Origin: JBQCEE01 sp051960575
Lineage (GTDB): Bacteria; Actinomycetota; Actinomycetes; Mycobacteriales; Jatrophihabitantaceae
DNA length: 11,813 nt
Reading direction: 5' to 3'
Assembly: GCF_051960575.1 (NCBI RefSeq)
Contig: NZ_JBQCEE010000357.1
Span: forward strand, 1-11,813
Positions 1-5,595 of this stretch are shown one piece after another. A program made the translations under genes and the position numbers. Positions within the stretch are counted from its first letter, which is position 1; each line of letters opens with the position of its first letter. A model generated the notes under the pieces. It did no database searches. It was not told where the DNA came from and was given only the letters and a program-made list of their open reading frames with translations.

Positions 1-1047
1 CGTGGGCGGGGCGTCGGACGCGGGCGGCGTCGCCGGCGTCGTGGGCGGCGGTGCCGCCGGCGCGAAGCGGGAGGACGCGTCCGACGGGCGTCCGGGTGCG
101 GCCTGCCCTGCGCTGGTCGCCGCCCGGGTGCGGGTGCGGTCCGAGGTGTCCGGACGCGACGCCGGAGCTGCCGGCGAGGTGCCGAGCCCCTCGACGACGA
201 TGCTCGTGCGCTCGAGCCGCAGCTCCTGCTCGATGCCCTGCAGCGCCTGCGCGAACTCGAGCGCCGTGCGCGGACGCACCGCCGCGTTCTTCGCCATCGC
301 CTGCTGCAGCAGCCGATCGAGCGCCGCCGGGACGTCGGCACGACCGGTCGTCGGCGGCGCCGTGCGGATGACCCGTTGCATCAGCGCGTGCGCCGAGTTG
401 TCACCACCCGGCACCTCGAACGGCGACCGCCCGACGAGCAGGTGCCAGAGGGTCGCGCCGAGCGAGTACACGTCCGACTGCTTCGTGCCGTTCGACTGGC
501 CGGTCAGCACCTCGGGCGGCGACCACGGAATCGAGACGCCGATGTCGTCGGCGTCGTCGGCCTCTGCCGCTCGGCCGGCGATGCCGAAGTCGGTCAGCCC
601 CGGCTCGCCGTACTGGCTGACCAGCACGTTGGCCGGCTTGATGTCGCGGTGCAGGATGCCGGCGCGGTGCGCGGTCTCGACCGCGCTGGCCAGCTTGACC
701 CCCGTGCGCAACGTCTCGGCCACGGTGAAGCGCTCGGCGGCGGCCCGCACGCCGAGGTTCGGCTGCGGGTAGTACTTCATGATCAGGAACGGACGCCCGT
801 CGGCGGTCGTGTCCGCCGAGAACACCTGCACGATGTACGGGTGGTCGGCCAGCTCGGCCATCGTCTCGGCCTCGGCCTCGAACTGGGCGAGCTCGGAAGA
901 CGAGAGGCGGACGTCCTTCAGCACCTTGACGGCCACGCGCATGCGCGGCGACCGGCGCTCGTAGAGGTAGACGTCCGAGTAGCCACCCTCGCCGAGATGG
1001 CTGACGAACTCGTGCCCCGGGATCTCGGGCGGGGCGGCGGTCGTCAT
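1..1047 (-). CDS. Ser/Thr protein kinase, PknB-like (3' end outside window)
   Basis: Cytoplasmic eukaryotic-type protein kinase expected to phosphorylate Ser/Thr on partners, plausibly the FHA proteins and secretion components of this cluster. The 349 visible codons hold a full kinase domain at about residues 10-275: glycine loop GEGGYSDVY (19-27), VAVK with Lys41, catalytic loop HRDIKPAN (133-140; Asp135, Lys137, Asn140), DFG (153-155), an APE-like SPPEV (176-180) and SDVYSLG (191-197). From about residue 285 the chain becomes a Pro/Ala/Thr/Ser-rich linker that runs off the window, so any transmembrane or sensor domain is unseen. The ATG at 1047 overlaps the stop of the upstream FHA gene (ATGA), which fixes the start and suggests translational coupling. 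Oddity: the activation segment 156-175 has no Thr and carries five acidic residues. The kinase assignment is secure; the substrates are inferred. Confidence 0.96.
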   Translation of the reverse strand, partial: MTTAAPPEIPGHEFVSHLGEGGYSDVYLYERRSPRMRVAVKVLKDVRLSSSELAQFEAEAETMAELADHPYIVQVFSADTTADGRPFLIMKYYPQPNLGVRAAAERFTVAETLRTGVKLASAVETAHRAGILHRDIKPANVLVSQYGEPGLTDFGIAGRAAEADDADDIGVSIPWSPPEVLTGQSNGTKQSDVYSLGATLWHLLVGRSPFEVPGGDNSAHALMQRVIRTAPPTTGRADVPAALDRLLQQAMAKNAAVRPRTALEFAQALQGIEQELRLERTSIVVEGLGTSPAAPASRPDTSDRTRTRAATSAGQAAPGRPSDASSRFAPAAPPPTTPATPPASDAPPT

Positions 1048-2558
1048 GCCCTGACCTCGAAGGTCAGGGTGATCTCGTCGGCCAGGCTGAGCGTCGAGCC
1101 GGGCGTGAGCAGCTGCAGGTCCTGCTCGCGCAGCCGCAACGGCGGCTGGCTCGGCAGGCCGACCACCGTGCCGTTCGTCGACCCGAGGTCGCGGACGTAG
1201 ACGTTCCATCCGTCGATGACGATCTCGGCGTGGTTGCGCGAGATGTCGTTCTCGGGGCTGCGCAGCCGCAGCACGTGCGGCGGATCGTCACCCGGCGGCA
1301 CGTCCGGCGCGCGACCGAGCAGCACGCCCTTGTCGAGGGTGACCATGATCGAGCCGCCCGAGGTCAGCACCCCGAGCGGCGGCCGTGGGATCTCGACCGG
1401 ATCCTGGTCGGGCATCGCCGCGCTGCACACACGACAGGTCGGCACGTGCACGGGACTGAGGTGGCCGTTCGGGCAGCGTCCCGCGAGCACGGTGGGCCCC
1501 GTCGCCGCGGCGGCCGCGCGCAACTGCGCCCGGTTGACGGTCTGCGCGACGGCCGGCGGCGGTTCGTCGACGGGTGACGGACGCGACACGATCGGCGCCG
1601 GCACAGGGGCCGGCGCCGGGGACGAGGGTGGGGCCTGCTCGGTCGAGGAGGTCGCCCACGGCACGCTGTCGATGAGGCCACCGGAGCTCGGCTTCGGCGG
1701 CTCGCCCGCCGGCACCGACCGGTCGAAGTCGGCGGGCGGCTCGGTCGGCCAGGTCGCGGTGTGTTCGGCCGACGGCGCCTCGATCGTCACCGCAGGCGGC
1801 TGTGCCGGCGGCGGCGGCACCACGCCGCGCTGGGTGGCGCCGAACAGGAAGTCGTACGAGGGCAGCTGTTCCTGCGCAGCCGGTGGCGCGACCGGCGCGG
1901 GCTCGGGTGCCGGCGCGAGCTCGGGTTCCGGCTCCGGCGCGGCGGTCTCCGGCTCGGACGCAGCGGTCTCCGGCTCGGACGCCACCGGCTCCAGTTCGGA
2001 AGCAACGGCCGGTTCGGCCACGACGGTCGGCTCGGCCACGACAATTGGCTCCGGCACGACGGCCGGCTCGACAGCCGGCTCAGGTGCCGGCGCCGTCACC
2101 GCCGTCGCGAGCGAGACGATCACGACCGCGGCGGTGGTGACGCCCGAGCCCATCGGCAGCTCGACCGACGAGGCGGGCGACGCCTGGCCGGTCAGCGTGA
2201 TCGCATCCGGCGGCGACGCCAGCACCACGTCGGTCCACGAGACGGCTGGGTCCGCCTCGACGACGATCTCGTCGACCGCCGCCACCGCGTGCGTGCGCAC
2301 GACGGCAGGGTGCCGGACGACCACCCGCGGTGCACCGCCCTCGGGCAGCCGCACCAGCGCGAACGCGGGCGCCGCGCCGACGCCCCCGGCCGTCAGCGCG
2401 TCGAGCACGGCGTCCGCAGCAGCGCCCTCCGAGACGAGCTTCCAGCAGCGGCGCACGACCGGGTCCTCGGGCGGCAGGTCGACGAGCAGCCAGGCCCCGG
2501 GTGCCGTGACGGCGACCCACGAGCCGGGCACGTACGTCGAGCCGGCGAGCGCGCTCAC
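1044..2558 (-). CDS. Zinc-ribbon and FHA-domain protein with long Pro/Ala/Glu linker
   Basis: A 504-residue phosphothreonine-reader candidate. Residues 1-150 form a predicted compact, Val/Ala-rich domain I cannot name, ending in a short hydrophobic stretch (139-154). Residues 155-345 are a low-complexity Pro/Ala/Glu linker with internal repeats. A zinc-ribbon-like CPNGH...CRVC follows (Cys362, His366, Cys375, Cys378). The C-terminal FHA domain, about 398-503, retains the binding residues: Gly415-Arg416, SRNH (440-443) and STNG (460-463). FHA domains bind phosphothreonine, so this protein probably scaffolds targets of the adjacent kinase. The start is GTG at 2558, overlapping the PP2C stop (GTGA) with a GGGGGAC ribosome-binding site upstream; the stop overlaps the kinase start (ATGA). 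Such FHA proteins occur in actinobacterial type VII loci. The FHA call is strong; the partner is inferred. Confidence 0.95.
   Translation of the reverse strand: MSALAGSTYVPGSWVAVTAPGAWLLVDLPPEDPVVRRCWKLVSEGAAADAVLDALTAGGVGAAPAFALVRLPEGGAPRVVVRHPAVVRTHAVAAVDEIVVEADPAVSWTDVVLASPPDAITLTGQASPASSVELPMGSGVTTAAVVIVSLATAVTAPAPEPAVEPAVVPEPIVVAEPTVVAEPAVASELEPVASEPETAASEPETAAPEPEPELAPAPEPAPVAPPAAQEQLPSYDFLFGATQRGVVPPPPAQPPAVTIEAPSAEHTATWPTEPPADFDRSVPAGEPPKPSSGGLIDSVPWATSSTEQAPPSSPAPAPVPAPIVSRPSPVDEPPPAVAQTVNRAQLRAAAAATGPTVLAGRCPNGHLSPVHVPTCRVCSAAMPDQDPVEIPRPPLGVLTSGGSIMVTLDKGVLLGRAPDVPPGDDPPHVLRLRSPENDISRNHAEIVIDGWNVYVRDLGSTNGTVVGLPSQPPLRLREQDLQLLTPGSTLSLADEITLTFEVRA
1938..2060 (-). repeat. In-frame short repeats in the FHA-protein linker
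   Basis: Two 21-base units at 1938-1979 differ at one base and each encode SEPETAA (residues 194-207). Three 18-base units at 2007-2060 encode related hexads VVPEPI, VVAEPT and VVAEPA (residues 167-184). All are multiples of three, so copy-number change keeps the frame. They form an acidic, proline-spaced, probably extended linker between the N-terminal domain and the zinc-ribbon/FHA part. Confidence 0.85.
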
Positions 2559-3352
2559 GCAGTCCCCCGCAACTGCTTGCGCGGCGCGGTGATGTCGACC
2601 TGCTGGTCGTCGCCGAGCGGCAGACCGACGACGATCACGCTCACGTTGTCGTGGGCCCCCGCGTCCAGGGCCTGGTGCACGAGCGCCACCGCCGCGCGTT
2701 GCGGATCAGGTTCGTCGCGCAGCGCGGCCTCGATCGCCGCGTCGTCGACCTCGCCGCTGAGGCCGTCGGAACAGATCAGGAACCGGTCGCCGGCTTCGAC
2801 CGGCAGCACCCAGATGTCACAGACGGGCGCCGGGTCGGTGCCGAGCGACCGCGTGACCACGTTGCGCATGGGGTGCGTGCGCGCCTGCTCGCGGGTGATG
2901 TGCCCGGCCGCGACCAGCTCCTCGACCTCGGAGTGGTCGACCGTGACCTGCGACAGCCGTCCGCCCGCGTGGCGGTAGACCCGCGAGTCACCGACGTTGA
3001 AGATCAGCCAGTGCGGCGAGCCTGCGATGGACGCGAAGCAGACACCGCTCACGGTCGTGCCGAGACCGGCGGCGGCCGGGTCGGCGGCACCGGCGCGCAG
3101 GATCGCCGCGTTGGCGCGGTCGATGGCGGCGACGACCTCGGTGCGGTCGACGACCGGACGGTCGGCCAGCACGCTGAGGTGCTCGAGGGCGATGGCGGCG
3201 GCGACCTCGCCGGCCGCGTGCCCGCCCATGCCGTCGGCGACGGCGAACAGCGGCCCGCGCACGAGGACGGCGTCCTCGTTCAGTTCGCGGACGCACCCCA
3301 CATCGGTCATGGAGCCGACGCGGAGGTCGGTGAGCTCGTACACGGAGGTCAT
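2555..3352 (-). CDS. PP2C-family Ser/Thr protein phosphatase
   Basis: A 265-residue soluble metal-dependent phosphatase that should reverse phosphorylation by the kinase two genes downstream. All PP2C motifs are visible: RELNED (22-27), the metal-binding ADGMGGHAAG (39-48), GTT (98-100), GDSR (121-124), SDG (195-197) and HDN (234-236). There is no transmembrane segment, unlike mycobacterial PstP, so it is a catalytic domain only. The ATG at 3352 places the first motif at the usual distance from the N-terminus, although the ribosome-binding site is weak; a longer start would run back into the upstream gene. It follows the EspG-like gene by 23 bases and overlaps the FHA gene by four (GTGA). Phosphatase, FHA protein and kinase thus form a tightly coupled signalling block. 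Confidence 0.96.
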   Translation of the reverse strand: MTSVYELTDLRVGSMTDVGCVRELNEDAVLVRGPLFAVADGMGGHAAGEVAAAIALEHLSVLADRPVVDRTEVVAAIDRANAAILRAGAADPAAAGLGTTVSGVCFASIAGSPHWLIFNVGDSRVYRHAGGRLSQVTVDHSEVEELVAAGHITREQARTHPMRNVVTRSLGTDPAPVCDIWVLPVEAGDRFLICSDGLSGEVDDAAIEAALRDEPDPQRAAVALVHQALDAGAHDNVSVIVVGLPLGDDQQVDITAPRKQLRGTA

Positions 3353-3375
3353 TCTGCGGGACTCGTCCGGTTGCG

Positions 3376-3969
3376 TCAGGCGACCGGCGTGGCGTCGAAC
3401 GCGCTGGCGAGCGCCTGCTCGACCGCGTCGCGCGGCATGACGACCAGACCGCCCTCGTCGCCCTCGCGGCCGAACAGCCACTCACCGCTCGCCGAGCGGC
3501 CCGCAGCGACCGAGACCGACCGGTCGGGACGGGTGCGCGCGTACACGAGGGCCTCGCCGTCGGCATCGAGCAGTGCCGTGACGACGGAGCTCAACCGCTG
3601 TTGAGCGGTCAGCTCGGACGTCAGCGCGTCGATCTGGAAGCAGCCGGGACGCGTCGTGCTCACCACGACGCCGGGCGTGCCCGCGGGCCCGCTGCCGACG
3701 AACAGACTGACGGCGGCGGACGGCCGGACCAGCACGAGATCGACCCACGTGTCGTTCTCGACCAGCAGCGCCGCAGCGGCCCGCACGGCGGCATCGACCG
3801 TGATGCCCTCCGCATCTGCACCCGCCTTGTCACGCGCGAACAACGAGGCGAGCCCCGCCTCCGCCACTGCTTCGCCGGCCGGCAGCGGCAGCATCTGCGC
3901 GAGCCGGTCGAAGCCCGGGGCGTTGCCGACGAGGAAGCGGAGCTCGGCGAAGGTCAGCAGTTCACTCAT
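3376..3969 (-). CDS. Putative EspG-like type VII secretion chaperone
   Basis: A 197-residue protein with no signal peptide or membrane segment and no motif that proves a family. The call rests on pattern: an N-terminal LTFAELRFL helix followed by a hydrophobic LPLP segment, a GITVDAAVRAAAALLVENDTWVDLVL stretch (positions 56-81, Trp75 and Asp77 notable) and alternating beta strands, all of which recall EspG, which binds WXG100/PE-PPE substrates in the cytosol. It is shorter than typical EspG (about 250-300 residues). The ATG at 3969 has a GAGGAC ribosome-binding site and lies 14 bases after the WXG100-fusion gene, as expected for a chaperone or partner of that protein. Alternatives are an immunity-type partner or an unrelated secretion accessory protein. 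The gene is clearly real; the function is only a lead (about 0.4). Confidence 0.8.
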   Translation of the reverse strand: MSELLTFAELRFLVGNAPGFDRLAQMLPLPAGEAVAEAGLASLFARDKAGADAEGITVDAAVRAAAALLVENDTWVDLVLVRPSAAVSLFVGSGPAGTPGVVVSTTRPGCFQIDALTSELTAQQRLSSVVTALLDADGEALVYARTRPDRSVSVAAGRSASGEWLFGREGDEGGLVVMPRDAVEQALASAFDATPVA

Positions 3970-3983
3970 GGTGGTCCTCGGGA

Positions 3984-4820
3984 TCAGAGGGCGTGGAAGT
4001 AGTCGCTCGCGGCGTTGAAGAAGCCGTGCACGCCCTTGTAGCGGTTGACGAGGTCGCTCGCCGCCTTCGGGTCGGTGTAGGGGTCGCCGTGGATGTGGGA
4101 AGCACCCACCGCGACCGCGTGCGTCTCGACATGCTGGTTGGCCGGGCTGTTGGCGATGGCCGTCCCGATGGTGGTGCCGACGTCCCACGCGCCCTTCGCC
4201 AGAGCGACCTCCGGGACGAACACACCGACCGTGTCGATGCCCGTGTTCAGACCGTGGCCTGCAAGCGACCAACCGCTCGCGTGGTCGTGCAGCGCGAGAC
4301 CGAACTCGCCGAAGTCGACCGCCACGCCCATCACGCCGAGGCCCTTGCCGAGCTTGGCGAGCTTGCTGCCGTCGTCGAGGTGGGACAGCACGCCGTGCTC
4401 CCACTGCGTGAGCGGGATGCCGGTCTCCTTGCTCAGGCGTCCGAGCTGGACGAGCGTGATGCCGACTCCGGCCGCAGCGCTGCCGAACGACCACGCCTGA
4501 TCGGCGGAGAAGCCCTCGCGCCCCGGACCGAGCGAAGCGACGTCGCCGACGCCACTCGCCTGCTCCTGCTCACTCGCGTTGAGCCGTGCGGTCGTCGCCA
4601 TCTGGTGCAGCTCACCGACGATGCGGGTGATCGCGGCGGCGTTGCGGCCGTGCCAGGTGTGCGCGAACTGGTCGAAGTCGTTGCCGTGCCAGGTGCCGCC
4701 GAGCCGGTTGACCGATCCGTTGACGCGTCCGATGAGGTTCGTCAGGTCGTCGCCCAGCCGGTCGAGCTGGTCGGCGAGGCCGCGGACGATGCCGGGGTCC
4801 ATGCCGAGACGAGCGCTCAT
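3984..4820 (-). CDS. WXG100-domain protein with C-terminal extension, candidate secreted effector
   Basis: A 278-residue protein, about three times the length of a plain WXG100 protein. Residues 1-90 are a WXG100 helical hairpin with Trp44-His45-Gly46 at the turn and the ending LNASEQEQAS (80-89), which parallels the two smaller proteins upstream. The C-terminal 180 residues match nothing I recognise. They contain hydrophobic, glycine-rich stretches at about 111-126 and 158-222 and an aromatic end (YKGVHGFFN, SDYFHAL). WXG/LXG-fused proteins are commonly type VII substrates, some with toxin domains, and the glycine spacing suggests possible membrane activity, but no catalytic motif is visible. 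No YxxxD/E signal was found. The ATG at 4820 has an AGGAAG ribosome-binding site five bases upstream. The next gene, 14 bases on, is the EspG-like protein. The WXG100 domain is confident; the effector role is inferred. Confidence 0.88.
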   Translation of the reverse strand: MSARLGMDPGIVRGLADQLDRLGDDLTNLIGRVNGSVNRLGGTWHGNDFDQFAHTWHGRNAAAITRIVGELHQMATTARLNASEQEQASGVGDVASLGPGREGFSADQAWSFGSAAAGVGITLVQLGRLSKETGIPLTQWEHGVLSHLDDGSKLAKLGKGLGVMGVAVDFGEFGLALHDHASGWSLAGHGLNTGIDTVGVFVPEVALAKGAWDVGTTIGTAIANSPANQHVETHAVAVGASHIHGDPYTDPKAASDLVNRYKGVHGFFNAASDYFHAL

Positions 4821-4861
4821 GTCGGCTTCCTCTCCATGCTCGGTGGCTGTCGTGCCGACAA

Positions 4862-4883
4862 GGAACGGCGACGCTGCCGTTCC
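4862..4883 (-). other. Perfect 8-bp stem hairpin between two WXG100-family genes
   Basis: GGAACGGC and GCCGTTCC pair around a 6-base loop in the 79-base gap between the second WXG100 gene and the WXG100-fusion gene. On the transcribed strand only TT follows the stem, so this is not a strong intrinsic terminator. It may slow transcription, protect the upstream mRNA or mark a processing site, lowering expression of downstream genes relative to the small WXG100 genes. The position may be off by one base. Confidence 0.55.
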
Positions 4884-4899
4884 CCGTCAGCGCACGGCA

Positions 4900-5169
4900 T
4901 CAGCGCGAGACGCTGCGCTGCTCGTTGGCGTTGCGGATCGCCGCGCTCGACAGCTGCTCGAGCTGCTGCACGGCCTGGTTCATCTGCTGGCGGTACTGCG
5001 TCGTGTACGTGCTGTGGAAGCGGTTCGAGTCGTCGCCCAGCCAGTTGGCCTGCATCGTGTTCACGATGCCGTCGAGCTGACGGATGATGCCCTGCAGCGA
5101 CTGCGCCTCGCTCGAGATCTGCCGGCCGATGCCCTCGACCTCGTCGGGGTCCATGCCCTGGAAGTTCAT
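4900..5169 (-). CDS. WXG100-family protein (EsxA/EsxB-like)
   Basis: A small secreted-type helical hairpin protein of 89 residues, the family's normal size of about 100. Two long amphipathic helices flank Trp43-Leu44-Gly45; the protein is polar and rich in Gln/Asn, and ends with RNANEQRSVS (79-88). It has no signal peptide, as expected for substrates exported by the FtsK-type motor upstream. WXG100 proteins act as homo- or heterodimers; the partner could be the neighbouring WXG100 protein. The usual YxxxD/E export motif is missing. The ATG at 5169 has AAGGAG seven bases upstream. It lies 38 bases after the first WXG100 gene and 79 bases before the WXG100-fusion gene. The family is confident; the partner and export are inferred. 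Confidence 0.94.
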   Translation of the reverse strand: MNFQGMDPDEVEGIGRQISSEAQSLQGIIRQLDGIVNTMQANWLGDDSNRFHSTYTTQYRQQMNQAVQQLEQLSSAAIRNANEQRSVSR

Positions 5170-5207
5170 GATCTGACTCCTTCTGCTGTCGTCGTGGTGG
5201 GGGTGGG

Positions 5208-5495
5208 TCAGGCGATCGACGTGCCGGCCGAGGCCTGCCGCTGCTCGTTGACGTTGGTGAGGGCGAGCTGGCCGTGGTTGGCCACCTCACCGGCGATCCG
5301 GCTGAGGGCCGGCTTGAAGTTGCTGTGCCACGCCTGGGCGAAGGCCTGGGCGTCATGACCCCACCAGGCGCCCTGCGTGCGCTGGATCAGTCCTTCGATC
5401 GCGTTGATCAGGTGCGGCAGACCGTCGGTGCCGATCTGCTTCATCTGGTTGCCGGCCGCCTCGACGACGTCGACGTCCATACCTTCGCGGGCCAT
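5208..5495 (-). CDS. WXG100-family protein (EsxA/EsxB-like)
   Basis: A 95-residue WXG100 protein, first of three in a row after the ATPase gene. Two predicted helices flank a turn with Trp44-Trp45-Gly46, and the second helix ends LTNVNEQRQAS (79-89), matching the endings of the other two. It contains no tyrosine, so it cannot carry the YxxxD/E export signal. The ATG at 5495 follows purine-rich GAAGGAAGAAGGAG with good spacing; an internal ATG at codon 6 is possible but less supported. An upstream extension in frame crosses the intergenic region and is rejected. It is likely co-exported or dimerised with the next WXG100 protein. The 100-base gap upstream, with inverted repeats and a possible -10, suggests separate boosting of this gene. 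Confidence 0.94.
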   Translation of the reverse strand: MAREGMDVDVVEAAGNQMKQIGTDGLPHLINAIEGLIQRTQGAWWGHDAQAFAQAWHSNFKPALSRIAGEVANHGQLALTNVNEQRQASAGTSIA

Positions 5496-5595
5496 GTCTC
5501 CTTCTTCCTTCTCGGGTGATCGGTGACTGTGTTGCGAGAAACCTAAGCAGCGCCGGATCGGCGGGGAATGGGTTGCACTCCCCATGCCGGCGCGG
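5496..5595 (-). promoter_or_regulatory. Intergenic region with candidate internal promoter and inverted repeats
   Basis: This is the largest gap in the window and lies just before the WXG100 genes. Read on the minus strand, TAGGTT at 5545-5540 fits an actinobacterial -10 (TAnnnT) about 45 bases before the ATG; the matching -35 is poor. A 5-bp inverted repeat, CGCCG-3-CGGCG at 5551-5563, falls in the spacer and could be an operator or hairpin. Two overlapping pairings, GGGGA/TCCCC (5563-5567 with 5579-5583) and ATGGG/CCCAT (5568-5572 with 5581-5585), are mutually exclusive alternatives. No U tract follows, so a terminator is unlikely. Promoter activity is a guess. Confidence 0.4.

Noticed and set aside
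1938..2060. CRISPR-like or intergenic repeat array
   Set aside because: The repeats are in-frame codon repeats within a coding sequence, have no spacers and number only two or three.
1216..2592. Long plus-strand open frame opposite the FHA gene
   Set aside because: Ser/Gly/Thr/Ala-rich translation without domains, antisense to a gene with zinc-ribbon and FHA motifs; a GC-rich shadow.
3353..3481. Longer PP2C start
   Set aside because: It would run inside the EspG-like gene; the ATG at 3352 gives a normal PP2C N-terminus.
3376..3969. SseB-family protein
   Set aside because: First impression only; the helix/strand pattern and position after a WXG100-fusion gene fit an EspG-like protein better, though neither is proven.
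4862..4883. Intrinsic terminator
   Set aside because: The stem is good, but only two T residues follow on the transcribed strand, and genes continue in the same direction with close spacing.
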